From Sphingomonas carotinifaciens (GTDB taxonomy: Bacteria; Pseudomonadota; Alphaproteobacteria; Sphingomonadales; Sphingomonadaceae), in NCBI RefSeq assembly GCF_009789535.1, contig NZ_WSUT01000006.1, positions 16,238 through 80,237 on the forward strand: DNA of 64,000 nucleotides, written 5' to 3'. Positions 41,702 through 49,784 of this stretch are shown here, one piece after another. The notes beneath the pieces are model-generated. The model ran no database searches, was not told the origin of the DNA, and worked only from the letters and a program-made list of their open reading frames with translations. How positions within the stretch are numbered: the stretch's first letter is position 1; every line of letters starts with the position of its first letter. Both the position numbers and the translations under genes were made by a program.

Positions 41702-42003
41702 CGAAAACCCCGTGGCTCGTGGTCGGGCTGTTTGCGCTGGCCGCGTGCGGCACGAAGAGCGACGAGCCCGGCGATCCTGGGCTGCGGTCTGACATGCCAG
41801 TGCGGACTGTCGCCTACTACGTCGACCATCGAACCGAGCTGGCCGACATGGAACAGGTCTGCGCCGCGTGGCAGGCGTCGCAACGCCCCGTCGCGTCGTG
41901 GCCGGCGGTCGTTAGTGGCAACTGCAACAATGTGAACGCCGCCAAGACGTCGATCTCTAACCAATCGGAAATTGACAAGCTTCGCAAAGAGGCTGGCGCG
42001 TAA
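41698..42003 (+). CDS. eexN: EexN-family entry-exclusion lipoprotein
   Basis: 101 residues with a lipobox (LFALAACG), then RTVAYYVDHRTELADMEQVCAAW, the EexN hallmark region, and SGNCNNVNAA. Overlaps virB5 by 4 nt. EexN proteins keep cells with the plasmid from taking up another copy. The shared tail with VirB5 is noted separately. Confidence 0.88.
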   Translation: MTKTPWLVVGLFALAACGTKSDEPGDPGLRSDMPVRTVAYYVDHRTELADMEQVCAAWQASQRPVASWPAVVSGNCNNVNAAKTSISNQSEIDKLRKEAGA

Positions 42004-42030
42004 TCGACGTAGAGCGGAGCGGGAGTGGCT

Positions 42031-43061
42031 ATGGGCGTCACGATCTACACCCAAATGTTCAATCAGCTAGACGCCGCTCTAGCCGGGATCATCGCAGCAT
42101 ATGCGGGCGTCCTCGGCTGGATTTCCGGACCGCTCCGCGTCGGCGTAACTATCTACATCATCCTCTTGGGCTTCGCGATCTTGCGCGGGGCGGTCGAGTA
42201 TCCGTTTCGCGAGTTTGTCTATCGTGGCTTCAAGCTCGCCGCACTCGTTTTCGCGGTGACGACCTTGTACGGGGCCTCTGTCGGCCTGCTCGCGATGAAC
42301 GGCCTGCCACGCGAAGTGGCACAAGCTGTCGGTGCTCAAGACGTCAACGGCCTCGGTGACTTCTTCGACAGTATCTTGCGCAGCGCGCTTCGCGCGATTG
42401 CCAGCATCAAAGAAATCGTCATGCGGCACACGCAGGAGGAGGGATATAATTTTGCTGGCATCCGAACAATTGGGATGAAATCATCGCCAGCGAGGTCATC
42501 AACATAGTAATTCTTCTCGCCGCACTGCTGGCGTCGGCGATCGGCTTCGCAATCACCGCGTTCGCGCTGTTCGCGCTGGCGCTGCTCGCAGCCATCGGGC
42601 CGCTCTTCGTCGCTGCGCTGCTGTTCGACTCCACACGATCATTCTTCTTCCAATGGCTCGGAAGCGTCGTGAATTACGTGATCCTTATCGCGTTCGCTCT
42701 TCTGGTCACGGTGTTCATCGCCAATTCGGCGGACGCCTTCATAGACGCGATCTCACAAGATGACTCGCTCATGCTGGCGTCGCTCAAGGCGCTTGGATTC
42801 TACTGCCTGGGCTTTTTCTTCTTCCTACAGATACCGGGAATGGCCGCGGGCCTCGGCGGCGGTGGCGCGTCGCTGGCTACGCAGTTTGCCTTCGCCGCGA
42901 CCGGGGGCTTCGTACCCGCGGCCGGACGCGCCCTTTCGTCTGTACCCGGTCGCGTTGCGACTGCGCCCGCTGCCATGGCGCGGGCGGCACAGCGTCGCTT
43001 TGGCGGCGGTGGCGGGGGTCGCGGTGATCGCGGCGGATCGCTCTACCGTGGTAATAATTAG
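42031..43061 (+). pseudogene. virB6: VirB6 membrane channel protein, split by an apparent frameshift
   Basis: An N-part from ATG 42031 (GGGAG upstream; GVTIYTQMFNQLDAALAGII, several helices) runs to a stop at 42505-42507. A second frame carries the rest (NWDEIIASEVINIVILLAAL ... AIGPLFVAALLFDSTRSFFF ... GRGDRGGSLYRGNN) to 43061. A single extra A in the ACAATT stretch at ~42465-42470 would give IRTNWDEIIASEV and one 343-residue VirB6. The reading frame is therefore broken as given. If real, T4SS function would fail unless compensated by frameshifting. Confidence 0.85.
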
Positions 43062-43071
43062 GAGCTATGGA

Positions 43072-43461
43072 ATGAAGCTCGGTTCAACCCTGGCCTTCAT
43101 CGCCCTTGCGGCGATGGTCCCCACGATCCCCGCGAGCGCCGCGAAGAACGACAGGCTTGCCCGCTGTACGGGTAAGCGGCTTCGGCCGGCAAATCCCTAC
43201 GGTACGGTGCTTCCCACTATCCCGGATCGGGGACTTACCCCGACCGAGCCAGGCGCCGCTGGGGGTGTGCCACGTGGCACACCTTCGCCGGGTGGAGCGT
43301 CGACGGCGCCAAGCCCCTCGCCAACGAGCCTCTTTCCTACGCCGTCGGGCGCGCCGGGGGCTGGCCCCACGTCGAGCCTCGGGAAGGTCCCGGCGATCAG
43401 CGCCCTCGGTTCGTCGCCCACCGCCAGCGCGGCCACTTCAACCTTCTATGCGAGCTGCTGA
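43072..43461 (+). CDS. Exported Pro/Ser-rich protein in VirB7 position
   Basis: 129 residues with a signal peptide (LGSTLAFIALAAMVPTIPASAA) and AGGAG 9 nt before ATG 43072. It has two Cys (RCTGKR and the terminal ASC) and long Pro/Ser/Gly/Thr stretches. It lies between virB6 and virB8, where virB7 usually is, but is not a lipoprotein. Its middle GVPRGTP is encoded by the 20-bp palindrome. Function unknown. Confidence 0.6.
   Translation: MKLGSTLAFIALAAMVPTIPASAAKNDRLARCTGKRLRPANPYGTVLPTIPDRGLTPTEPGAAGGVPRGTPSPGGASTAPSPSPTSLFPTPSGAPGAGPTSSLGKVPAISALGSSPTASAATSTFYASC
43264..43283. repeat. parS-like palindrome, copy 5 (inside a coding region)
   Basis: GGTGTGCCACGTGGCACACC, perfect, within the gene at 43072 and encoding GVPRGTP. 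Confidence 0.85.
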
Positions 43462-43463
43462 CG

Positions 43464-44156
43464 ATGGCGATCGGCGTCAAAGATACGAGCGAAGATCTCA
43501 AGAGCTACTTCGCAGAAGCGGAAAGCTGGGACCGCGACAGGTTTGTTGCGGCTGCTAGATCGCGCCGCATCGCCTGGATCGTGGCAGCGATTGCCATCGC
43601 GCTCGCCGTCGTCGCGGTCGGTGCGGTTATGGCTTTGACGCCGCTCAAGACGGTCGTCCCCTATGTGGTGACGGTCGATCGCTCGACGGGCGCGACTGAC
43701 GTTACCCAAGAGCTGCGCGGCGACAAGTCGATCACGTATGACGAGGCCATCCGAAAATACTTCCTCGCCGACTATGTGCGGACGCGGGAGGGTTGGATTC
43801 CGCAGGCTCGGGAAGAGTTCTTCCGCAAGGTGCTGGCGCTCTCGACGCGGGAGGAACAAGCGCGATGGACCGCCTTCTATAAGAAGGACAATCCTGACTC
43901 TCCGCAAAATCAGTTCGGGGCGAATGACGCCGTTTTCGTCGCTATTCGATCCGTGGCGTTCATTTCTCCCAACGTCGCGCAAGTCCGGTTTGTGAAGCGC
44001 CTAGAACGCGACCAACAGGCGATCGAGACGCCGGCGATTGCCACCATCACTTTCGACGTGCTGTCCAAGCCCGAAACGGAGGCCGGACGCTACGCCAACC
44101 CGCTCGGTTTCCAGGTGCGATCCTACCGAGCTGATGCGGAGGTTGCGATACGATGA
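43464..44156 (+). CDS. virB8: VirB8 core protein
   Basis: 230 residues. One N-terminal membrane helix (IAWIVAAIAIALAVVAVGAVMALTPL), then the VirB8 periplasmic domain (YDEAIRKYFLADYVRTREGW; KDNPDSPQNQFG). Starts 2 nt after the preceding stop and overlaps virB9. Inner-membrane assembly factor of the channel. Confidence 0.93.
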   Translation: MAIGVKDTSEDLKSYFAEAESWDRDRFVAAARSRRIAWIVAAIAIALAVVAVGAVMALTPLKTVVPYVVTVDRSTGATDVTQELRGDKSITYDEAIRKYFLADYVRTREGWIPQAREEFFRKVLALSTREEQARWTAFYKKDNPDSPQNQFGANDAVFVAIRSVAFISPNVAQVRFVKRLERDQQAIETPAIATITFDVLSKPETEAGRYANPLGFQVRSYRADAEVAIR

Positions 44157-44995
44157 AGAACTTTCTGCTCATCGCCGCGGCGATCGGCGCATTCATGCCG
44201 GGGGCCGCTCTGGCGGAACAGACGCCCCGCCAGCTGGGGCAGGATCAGCGTATCCGCGAGGTCAACTACACCGACGGCAACGTAATCCAGATCCGCAGCG
44301 GGTTTCGCACCGCGACGCAGATCGAGTTCGCTCCCGACGAGGTCATCAAGTTCGTCGCGATGGGAGACACGGTATCGTGGGAAGTCGCTCCGGCCGATAA
44401 CTCACTGTTTGTCAAACCGCGCGAGCGCGCGGGCGTGACGAACCTGATCGTCGTCACGGAATTTCAGGGCGCCAAGCGCAACTATACGTTCGAGTTGACG
44501 GCCGTCGCCAGCGCCCGCTCGCCGGGGACCTTCTTCAAGGTGCGGCTGCGCTATCCAGAGTATGAGGCAGCGCAACGCGCTCTCGCCGCACAACAAGCGC
44601 AGCTCCTTGCTGCGCTCGCGGCGCAGAACAGCGCGGTCAAGGTGGCGCTCGACCTGGGTGTTCTCGAAGGAAAGCGGAACCTCGATTACAAGGTCGAGGG
44701 AGCCTCGGAGCTTCAACCTTCCGAAGTCACCGATACCGGACAGTTCACGATCCTGCGCTTTCCCAATCAGCGCGAGATACCTGCGATCTTCACCGTCAAC
44801 CCCGACGGTAGCGAGGCCACGGCCTCGTTCGACGTGCGCGACGAGTTCGTCGTCGTCCATGGCGTCTACAAGGAATTGCGCCTGCGCCGGGGAAAGGTGG
44901 TGCTGTGCATCTACAACGAAAGCCCGAGCTTCTACGGCCGCGATCCCAAGACGGACACGGCGTCGGAAGCGGTCGAGCGCACGACGGAGAACTGA
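44153..44995 (+). CDS. virB9: VirB9 outer-membrane complex protein
   Basis: 280 residues with signal peptide (LLIAAAIGAFMPGAALA). VirB9/CagX N-domain (RIREVNYTDGNVIQIRSGFRTATQIEF) and C-domain (SELQPSEVTDTGQFTILRFP; ATASFDVRDEFVVVHGV). Forms the outer-membrane core with VirB10. Stops 1 nt before the virB10 GTG. Confidence 0.94.
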   Translation: MKNFLLIAAAIGAFMPGAALAEQTPRQLGQDQRIREVNYTDGNVIQIRSGFRTATQIEFAPDEVIKFVAMGDTVSWEVAPADNSLFVKPRERAGVTNLIVVTEFQGAKRNYTFELTAVASARSPGTFFKVRLRYPEYEAAQRALAAQQAQLLAALAAQNSAVKVALDLGVLEGKRNLDYKVEGASELQPSEVTDTGQFTILRFPNQREIPAIFTVNPDGSEATASFDVRDEFVVVHGVYKELRLRRGKVVLCIYNESPSFYGRDPKTDTASEAVERTTEN

Positions 44996-44996
44996 C

Positions 44997-46193
44997 GTGT
45001 CCGATAAGCGATTCGACGTCGACGCGACCCCCGATGTGACGGAGATTGATCGCGCTCCCCCTGCGGCCGATCGCCCGAACCGCATTCCGTCACTGAACGC
45101 CGTCCAATGGGACAACAAGAAGATGGTCGTGGGTGCGGCGCTGGCCGGTGCGGTCGTGTTCGGCGTGCTGTCGCTCGTTTCCGGGTCGGGCGGCGACAAC
45201 AAGGCCCTGGAGGCGAGGAAGGCCCCTCCCCCCGCTGCGGAAGCGCCTTACGATCCCAATTCCGTCATCGCGCCGACGCTCGCGACAGCGCCCCGCGATC
45301 GTAATGCGCCGGTCCAGCTCACGGGGGAACAGGTGCCAGCAATCGGCCCTGATGGTCAGCCGATCACTCCCTATCGGTCGGCGGGAGGGCAGCAGCAGAG
45401 CCGCGACGTTAGCGAAGCGGAGCGGCGTGCCAACGAAGCCCGGGAGCTGCGCGACAATGCGCGGCGATCGACGCTGATCGCCTACATTGGCGACCAGGCC
45501 GCCAGGCGCGTGCTCGGAGACGTCGCCGGTGCCGGCAACCCGCAAGGTGATGGCGAAAATGCGCCGTCCAGGACCAGTCTCGACAACCTCAAGCAGACCT
45601 CGGCGATCGGGACTGCCACGGCGCGCATGATCGGCGACCGCAACTATCTCGTCACAGCGGGCGCCATCATCCCGTGCACGCTCCAGACCGCGATGGATAG
45701 CAGCGTGCCGGGCTACACGACCTGCATCATCCCTCGGGATGTTTATTCGGACAACGGCCGCGTCGTGCTGCTCGAGAAAGGCACGCGCGTCTTCGGCGAG
45801 TACCAGGGTGGGTTGCAGCGCGGCCAAAATCGCCTCTTCACGATGTGGACGCGGGCGGTCACGCCCCGCGGCGTCGCGATCGACATCGGCTCGCCGGCAT
45901 CGGACCCGCTCGGTCGTGCCGGCGTCACCGGGAAGATCGATCGGTTCTTCTGGCAGCGGTTCGGCGCCGCAATGCTGTTCAGCGTGCTTGATGCGGCCGG
46001 GCAAATCGCCGGCCAAGCCGTCAGCCCGCAGGGCTCGACGGTGTTCCGCACTCCCGGCGACACGACATCGCAGATCCTCAACGACACGCAGCAAATCCGC
46101 CCGATCGTGCGCGTCAATCAAGGGACCGAGATGGCGATAACCGTCGCCAAGGATTTCGACTTCTCGCAGGTCTATGGACTCGGCCTGAAATGA
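44997..46193 (+). CDS. virB10: VirB10 channel scaffold
   Basis: 398 residues from GTG 44997. N-terminal cytoplasmic part, one membrane helix (MVVGAALAGAVVFGVLSLVSG), Pro-rich linker, then the VirB10/TrbI domain (YLVTAGAIIPCTLQTAMDSS, DVYSDNGRVVLLEKGTRVFGEY). Spans both membranes. Overlaps virB11 by 4 nt. Confidence 0.95.
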   Translation: MSDKRFDVDATPDVTEIDRAPPAADRPNRIPSLNAVQWDNKKMVVGAALAGAVVFGVLSLVSGSGGDNKALEARKAPPPAAEAPYDPNSVIAPTLATAPRDRNAPVQLTGEQVPAIGPDGQPITPYRSAGGQQQSRDVSEAERRANEARELRDNARRSTLIAYIGDQAARRVLGDVAGAGNPQGDGENAPSRTSLDNLKQTSAIGTATARMIGDRNYLVTAGAIIPCTLQTAMDSSVPGYTTCIIPRDVYSDNGRVVLLEKGTRVFGEYQGGLQRGQNRLFTMWTRAVTPRGVAIDIGSPASDPLGRAGVTGKIDRFFWQRFGAAMLFSVLDAAGQIAGQAVSPQGSTVFRTPGDTTSQILNDTQQIRPIVRVNQGTEMAITVAKDFDFSQVYGLGLK

Positions 46194-47200
46194 ACGCGCC
46201 GTTCCGCAACACGGCGATCCTCGATCACGCTGTTCGCCCGCTGCGCCAGTATCTGGATGACGATGGTGTAACCGAAGTCGTCATCAACGAACCGACTATC
46301 GTCGGCGTCGAGCGGCATGGAGGGTGGACCTGGGAGCATGAGGGCGATCTGACGCTCGATGCCCTCAACCAACTGGCCAGGGCCGCAGCCGCGTTCACCT
46401 CTCAGGACGTGACGCGCGAGAATCCGATCTGCTCGACGATCTTTCCCACCGGCGAGCGCGTCCAGCTCGTGCTTCCGCCCGTCGTGCCCGACGGCACCGT
46501 GTCGATCACGGTTCGAAAGCCATCCACGAAGACGATGACGATGGCCGATTTCGAGGCAAGCGGCCTGTTCGCGGAGACGAAGGTCGCCACCAAACGGGTC
46601 AGCCCGGTTGAAGAACGCCTGCTCGGCCTCCTCAATACCGGGAAGCATGTCGAGTTTTTCGAGCTGGCGGTGCGCAGCCGGCTCAACATCCTGATCTCCG
46701 GCGCCACGGGCTCGGGCAAGACGACGTTCTCGAAGGGGCTTATCAAGCTAATCCCGGAGAACGAGCGGCTGCTGACGATCGAGGACACGCGCGAGCTGGT
46801 GGTGCCTCACAAGAACGTCGTGCATATGATCTACAGCAAGGACGGCACCGGCACCGCCAAAGTGACGGCGAAGGAGCTGCTGGAAAGCGCGCTGCGCATG
46901 CGGCCCGATCGCATCCTGCTCCAGGAGCTGCGTGACGGGACCGCGTTCTTTTACCTTCGCAACGTTAACAGCGGTCACCCCGGCTCGATCACGACGATAC
47001 ATGCGGACTCGGCCGAGCTGGCATTCGAGCAACTGACGCTGCTGGTGAAGGAAAGCGAGGGCGGCGCGGACCTGGCGCGAGAGGACATACGTTCGCTGCT
47101 CAAAATCCTCGTCGACGTCGTGGTTCAGATGAAGAAGGTCGACGGCAAGTTCCGGATGACCGAGATCTACTATGATCCGGCGGGGCGTCATGCCGCCTAA
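46190..47200 (+). CDS. virB11: VirB11 ATPase
   Basis: 336 residues. Walker A SGATGSGKTTFSK near 170-180, Asp box LLTIEDTREL, Walker B-like ILLQELRDGTAF, His box NSGHPGSITTIHADS. Hexameric traffic ATPase. The C-terminal end overlaps virD4. Confidence 0.96.
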   Translation: MNAPFRNTAILDHAVRPLRQYLDDDGVTEVVINEPTIVGVERHGGWTWEHEGDLTLDALNQLARAAAAFTSQDVTRENPICSTIFPTGERVQLVLPPVVPDGTVSITVRKPSTKTMTMADFEASGLFAETKVATKRVSPVEERLLGLLNTGKHVEFFELAVRSRLNILISGATGSGKTTFSKGLIKLIPENERLLTIEDTRELVVPHKNVVHMIYSKDGTGTAKVTAKELLESALRMRPDRILLQELRDGTAFFYLRNVNSGHPGSITTIHADSAELAFEQLTLLVKESEGGADLAREDIRSLLKILVDVVVQMKKVDGKFRMTEIYYDPAGRHAA

Positions 47201-48992
47201 GAAAGGCACGATCCTCGCGCTCGGCATCCCGGCCGGGATCGTCGTGGCCTTCCTCATCACGTCGGTTGTCGCGTGGGTCTACCTCGGGCTTCCCAGCGCA
47301 AAGTTCGACATATTCAAGATGCCGGCGTTCTTCTGGTACTATCGGCACGACCCGGTGGTGCTGAAGGCTCTCGCCGGGGGGACGCTGATCGGCGCCATCA
47401 TCGCCGGCCTGATGCTGTGGTGGGTGGCGAAGCAAAAACCGCCCCTTCACGGCGCAGCCCGCTTCGCAAAGGAAGGCGAAATCCGCCGCGCCGGCTTCCG
47501 CGCCAATGACGGCATCGTCCTCGGTAAAAAGAGCGGCAAGTTCCTGACGTTTGGCGGCAGCGAACATTGCATCGTCGAGGCCCCCACCCGCTCCGGCAAA
47601 GGCGTCGGTATCGTCATCCCGAACCTCCTGTCGTGGCAGGATTCGGTCCTCGTCCTCGATGTGAAGCGGGAGAATTGGGGCGCCACAGCCGGCTTCCGAA
47701 AGCGATACGGGCAGGCGGTTTACCTGTTCAACCCCACTGATCCGGAAGGGCGGACCGCCCGCTACAACCCGCTCGGCTATATCGATCGCACTGACCCCGA
47801 TCAGGTGGTGATCGAGCTGCAGAAGATCGCGACGATGCTGTTCGTGCCCCCGGAACGCGGGGAGCCGTTCTGGACGGACTCGGCGCGGACTGCCTTCGTC
47901 GGCGTGGGCGCATATCTCGCGGTCGCCGATCAGCCTTTCACCATCGGCTCGATCTATCGGCTGATGACGACGGGCGACACACGCGGGTTCTTCAAGCGCG
48001 TCCTCGACGATCGCTCGCTTGCTCTGTCGCAGGGGTGCCGCAACGCCCTCGCCGATTTCACGTCGGGGGCGGACAATACGTTCGCCGGCATCGTCCAGAC
48101 CGTCACGTCCAAGCTGAGCCTGTGGCTCAATCCCCGCGTCGACGCGGCGACGGAGGAGTGCGACTTCGATCTGCGCGAGCTGCGCACCAAGCGCATGTCG
48201 ATCTATCTCGGCGTATCCCCCGACGAGCTGGATCGGGTCGCGCCGCTCTACAACCTCCTGTTTCAGCAGCTTGTCGACCTGAACGTGCGCGATCTGCCTG
48301 GTGCCAAGACGCCGCTCAAAGTCCTCGTCATCCTCGACGAGTTCGCGCGGATCGGGCGGGCACAGGTGATCGCCAGCGCCTTTTCCTACGTCGCCGGCTA
48401 CGGCATCCGGCTCCTGCCCGTCATCCAGTCCCGATCGCAGCTCCGCGCCGTCTATGGCGAGCATGTCGCCAACGAGATCGTCGCTAACTGCGGCGTTGAG
48501 GTCGCGTTCACTCCCAAGGAGCTACGGGTGGCAAACGAGCTCTCCGAGCGGATCGGCTACATCGGGCAGGAGTCCGTCACCAAATCTCTGACGATCCACG
48601 GCGTCCTGGCGAACCGCTCCAAATCCATGTCGGATCAGCGCCGCGCCCTCCTGCTCCCGCAAGAGTTGATGCAGTTTCCCGACAGCGAATTGCTCCTCCT
48701 TCGAGGCGGCATCCCGCCGATCCACGGCGATAAGATCCGCTACTATGCAGACGGGCTCTTTCGCGCGCGCGTCGAACCGGCGCCGGAAGTGCCTCCGATC
48801 CCGCGCACGGTGCGCGACGACGAAGACCTGCCCGGCTGCGTGACGCCGACATTCGACCAGCTCACTGACCCCGACCCGTTCGCATTCGCGATGGATTGCG
48901 TCGTCACCCAGGATCACCCCGACATGCTCATCGACGTGTCGGCCGAGCAACGTGGCGACGAGGTCGTTGGTATAATCGAACAGGAGCGGTGA
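47190..48992 (+). CDS. virD4: VirD4 coupling protein
   Basis: 600 residues from ATG 47190. Two N-terminal helices (LALGIPAGIVVAFLITSVVAWV and LIGAIIAGLMLWWVA). Walker A APTRSGKGVG near 131-140, Walker B VLVILDEFAR near 378. Brings the relaxase-DNA complex to the channel. Followed 1 nt later by the gene at 48994. Confidence 0.95.
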   Translation: MPPKKGTILALGIPAGIVVAFLITSVVAWVYLGLPSAKFDIFKMPAFFWYYRHDPVVLKALAGGTLIGAIIAGLMLWWVAKQKPPLHGAARFAKEGEIRRAGFRANDGIVLGKKSGKFLTFGGSEHCIVEAPTRSGKGVGIVIPNLLSWQDSVLVLDVKRENWGATAGFRKRYGQAVYLFNPTDPEGRTARYNPLGYIDRTDPDQVVIELQKIATMLFVPPERGEPFWTDSARTAFVGVGAYLAVADQPFTIGSIYRLMTTGDTRGFFKRVLDDRSLALSQGCRNALADFTSGADNTFAGIVQTVTSKLSLWLNPRVDAATEECDFDLRELRTKRMSIYLGVSPDELDRVAPLYNLLFQQLVDLNVRDLPGAKTPLKVLVILDEFARIGRAQVIASAFSYVAGYGIRLLPVIQSRSQLRAVYGEHVANEIVANCGVEVAFTPKELRVANELSERIGYIGQESVTKSLTIHGVLANRSKSMSDQRRALLLPQELMQFPDSELLLLRGGIPPIHGDKIRYYADGLFRARVEPAPEVPPIPRTVRDDEDLPGCVTPTFDQLTDPDPFAFAMDCVVTQDHPDMLIDVSAEQRGDEVVGIIEQER

Positions 48993-48993
48993 C

Positions 48994-49731
48994 ATGGTTG
49001 AGAATGTCGAAGCTGCAGGCGCCGGCAAGGAGCATGACGCCCGCCGTAGACGGCCGATGGAAGTTCCGCCTGAGCTGGACTCTCGGTTCCTGCGGGTCGG
49101 GAACAAGCTTTATCGGAGCGCACACGACAAACAGCCGGTCGCGACAATTACGCCGGATCGCATCAAGGCCAAGGACCGTGACTCCCTACCCGACCTGATC
49201 CGGCTCGCGAAAGAGAACGGTTGGACGTCGATCAAAGTCAGCGGCGATGCCGAGTTCCAGCGCGCCGCCTACCTAGCGGCCTCCGCACAGGGTATTAAGG
49301 TCGACGGCTACAAACCCGACGACAAGACGAAGGCCGCGGCCGAACGCGAGCAAGCGCGGCAGGCGGGCTTTCCCGACAACCAGGCGCAAACAACACGAAC
49401 TGCCAGCCAGGCGCGAGACACGAGGGAACAGCCCGAGCCTCGAACCGATCTGGCGGAGCGGTTTCGCCGGCAGTCAGACGTCCAGAACGCAAAAGATCCA
49501 GAGCTGCGGAGGGCCCAAAGTCATGTCGCGCTTGCGATGACGGTCGCAGCCGATCGCTTCCCCGACGATCACGCGAAGCGGCGCGAGTTTGTGGCGGAGC
49601 GCAAGGAAGATATCGCGGTGCGGCTCGACCGCGGCGAGGTCATCGCCGGCATCGAGGTGAAGGCTCGACAGGAGCAACAGGTGCGCGAGATGACCCAGGA
49701 CCAAGTCTTGCAAAAATCGCGATCCCGGTGA
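48994..49731 (+). CDS. LPD7-domain-like plasmid protein
   Basis: 245 residues. LPD7-type region at ~30-105: PPELDSRFLRVGNKLYRSAHD, then SLPDLIRLAKENGWTSIKVSG, EFQRAAYLAASAQGIKVDGY. A charged coiled-coil-like tail follows. These domains accompany relaxases and T4SS proteins and may bind DNA or act with the relaxase. Same transcript as virD4. Confidence 0.8.
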   Translation: MVENVEAAGAGKEHDARRRRPMEVPPELDSRFLRVGNKLYRSAHDKQPVATITPDRIKAKDRDSLPDLIRLAKENGWTSIKVSGDAEFQRAAYLAASAQGIKVDGYKPDDKTKAAAEREQARQAGFPDNQAQTTRTASQARDTREQPEPRTDLAERFRRQSDVQNAKDPELRRAQSHVALAMTVAADRFPDDHAKRREFVAERKEDIAVRLDRGEVIAGIEVKARQEQQVREMTQDQVLQKSRSR

Positions 49732-49750
49732 CTGGTCGCGACCGCAGCCA

Positions 49751-49770
49751 GGTGTGCCACGTGGCACACC
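49751..49770. repeat. parS-like palindrome, copy 6
   Basis: GGTGTGCCACGTGGCACACC, perfect; the symmetry extends three more bases each side to 49748-49773. It lies 20 nt after the LPD7-like gene and 15 nt before the end of the ABC-3C ATPase gene. Confidence 0.88.
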
Positions 49771-49784
49771 TGGCCGTCATGCCC

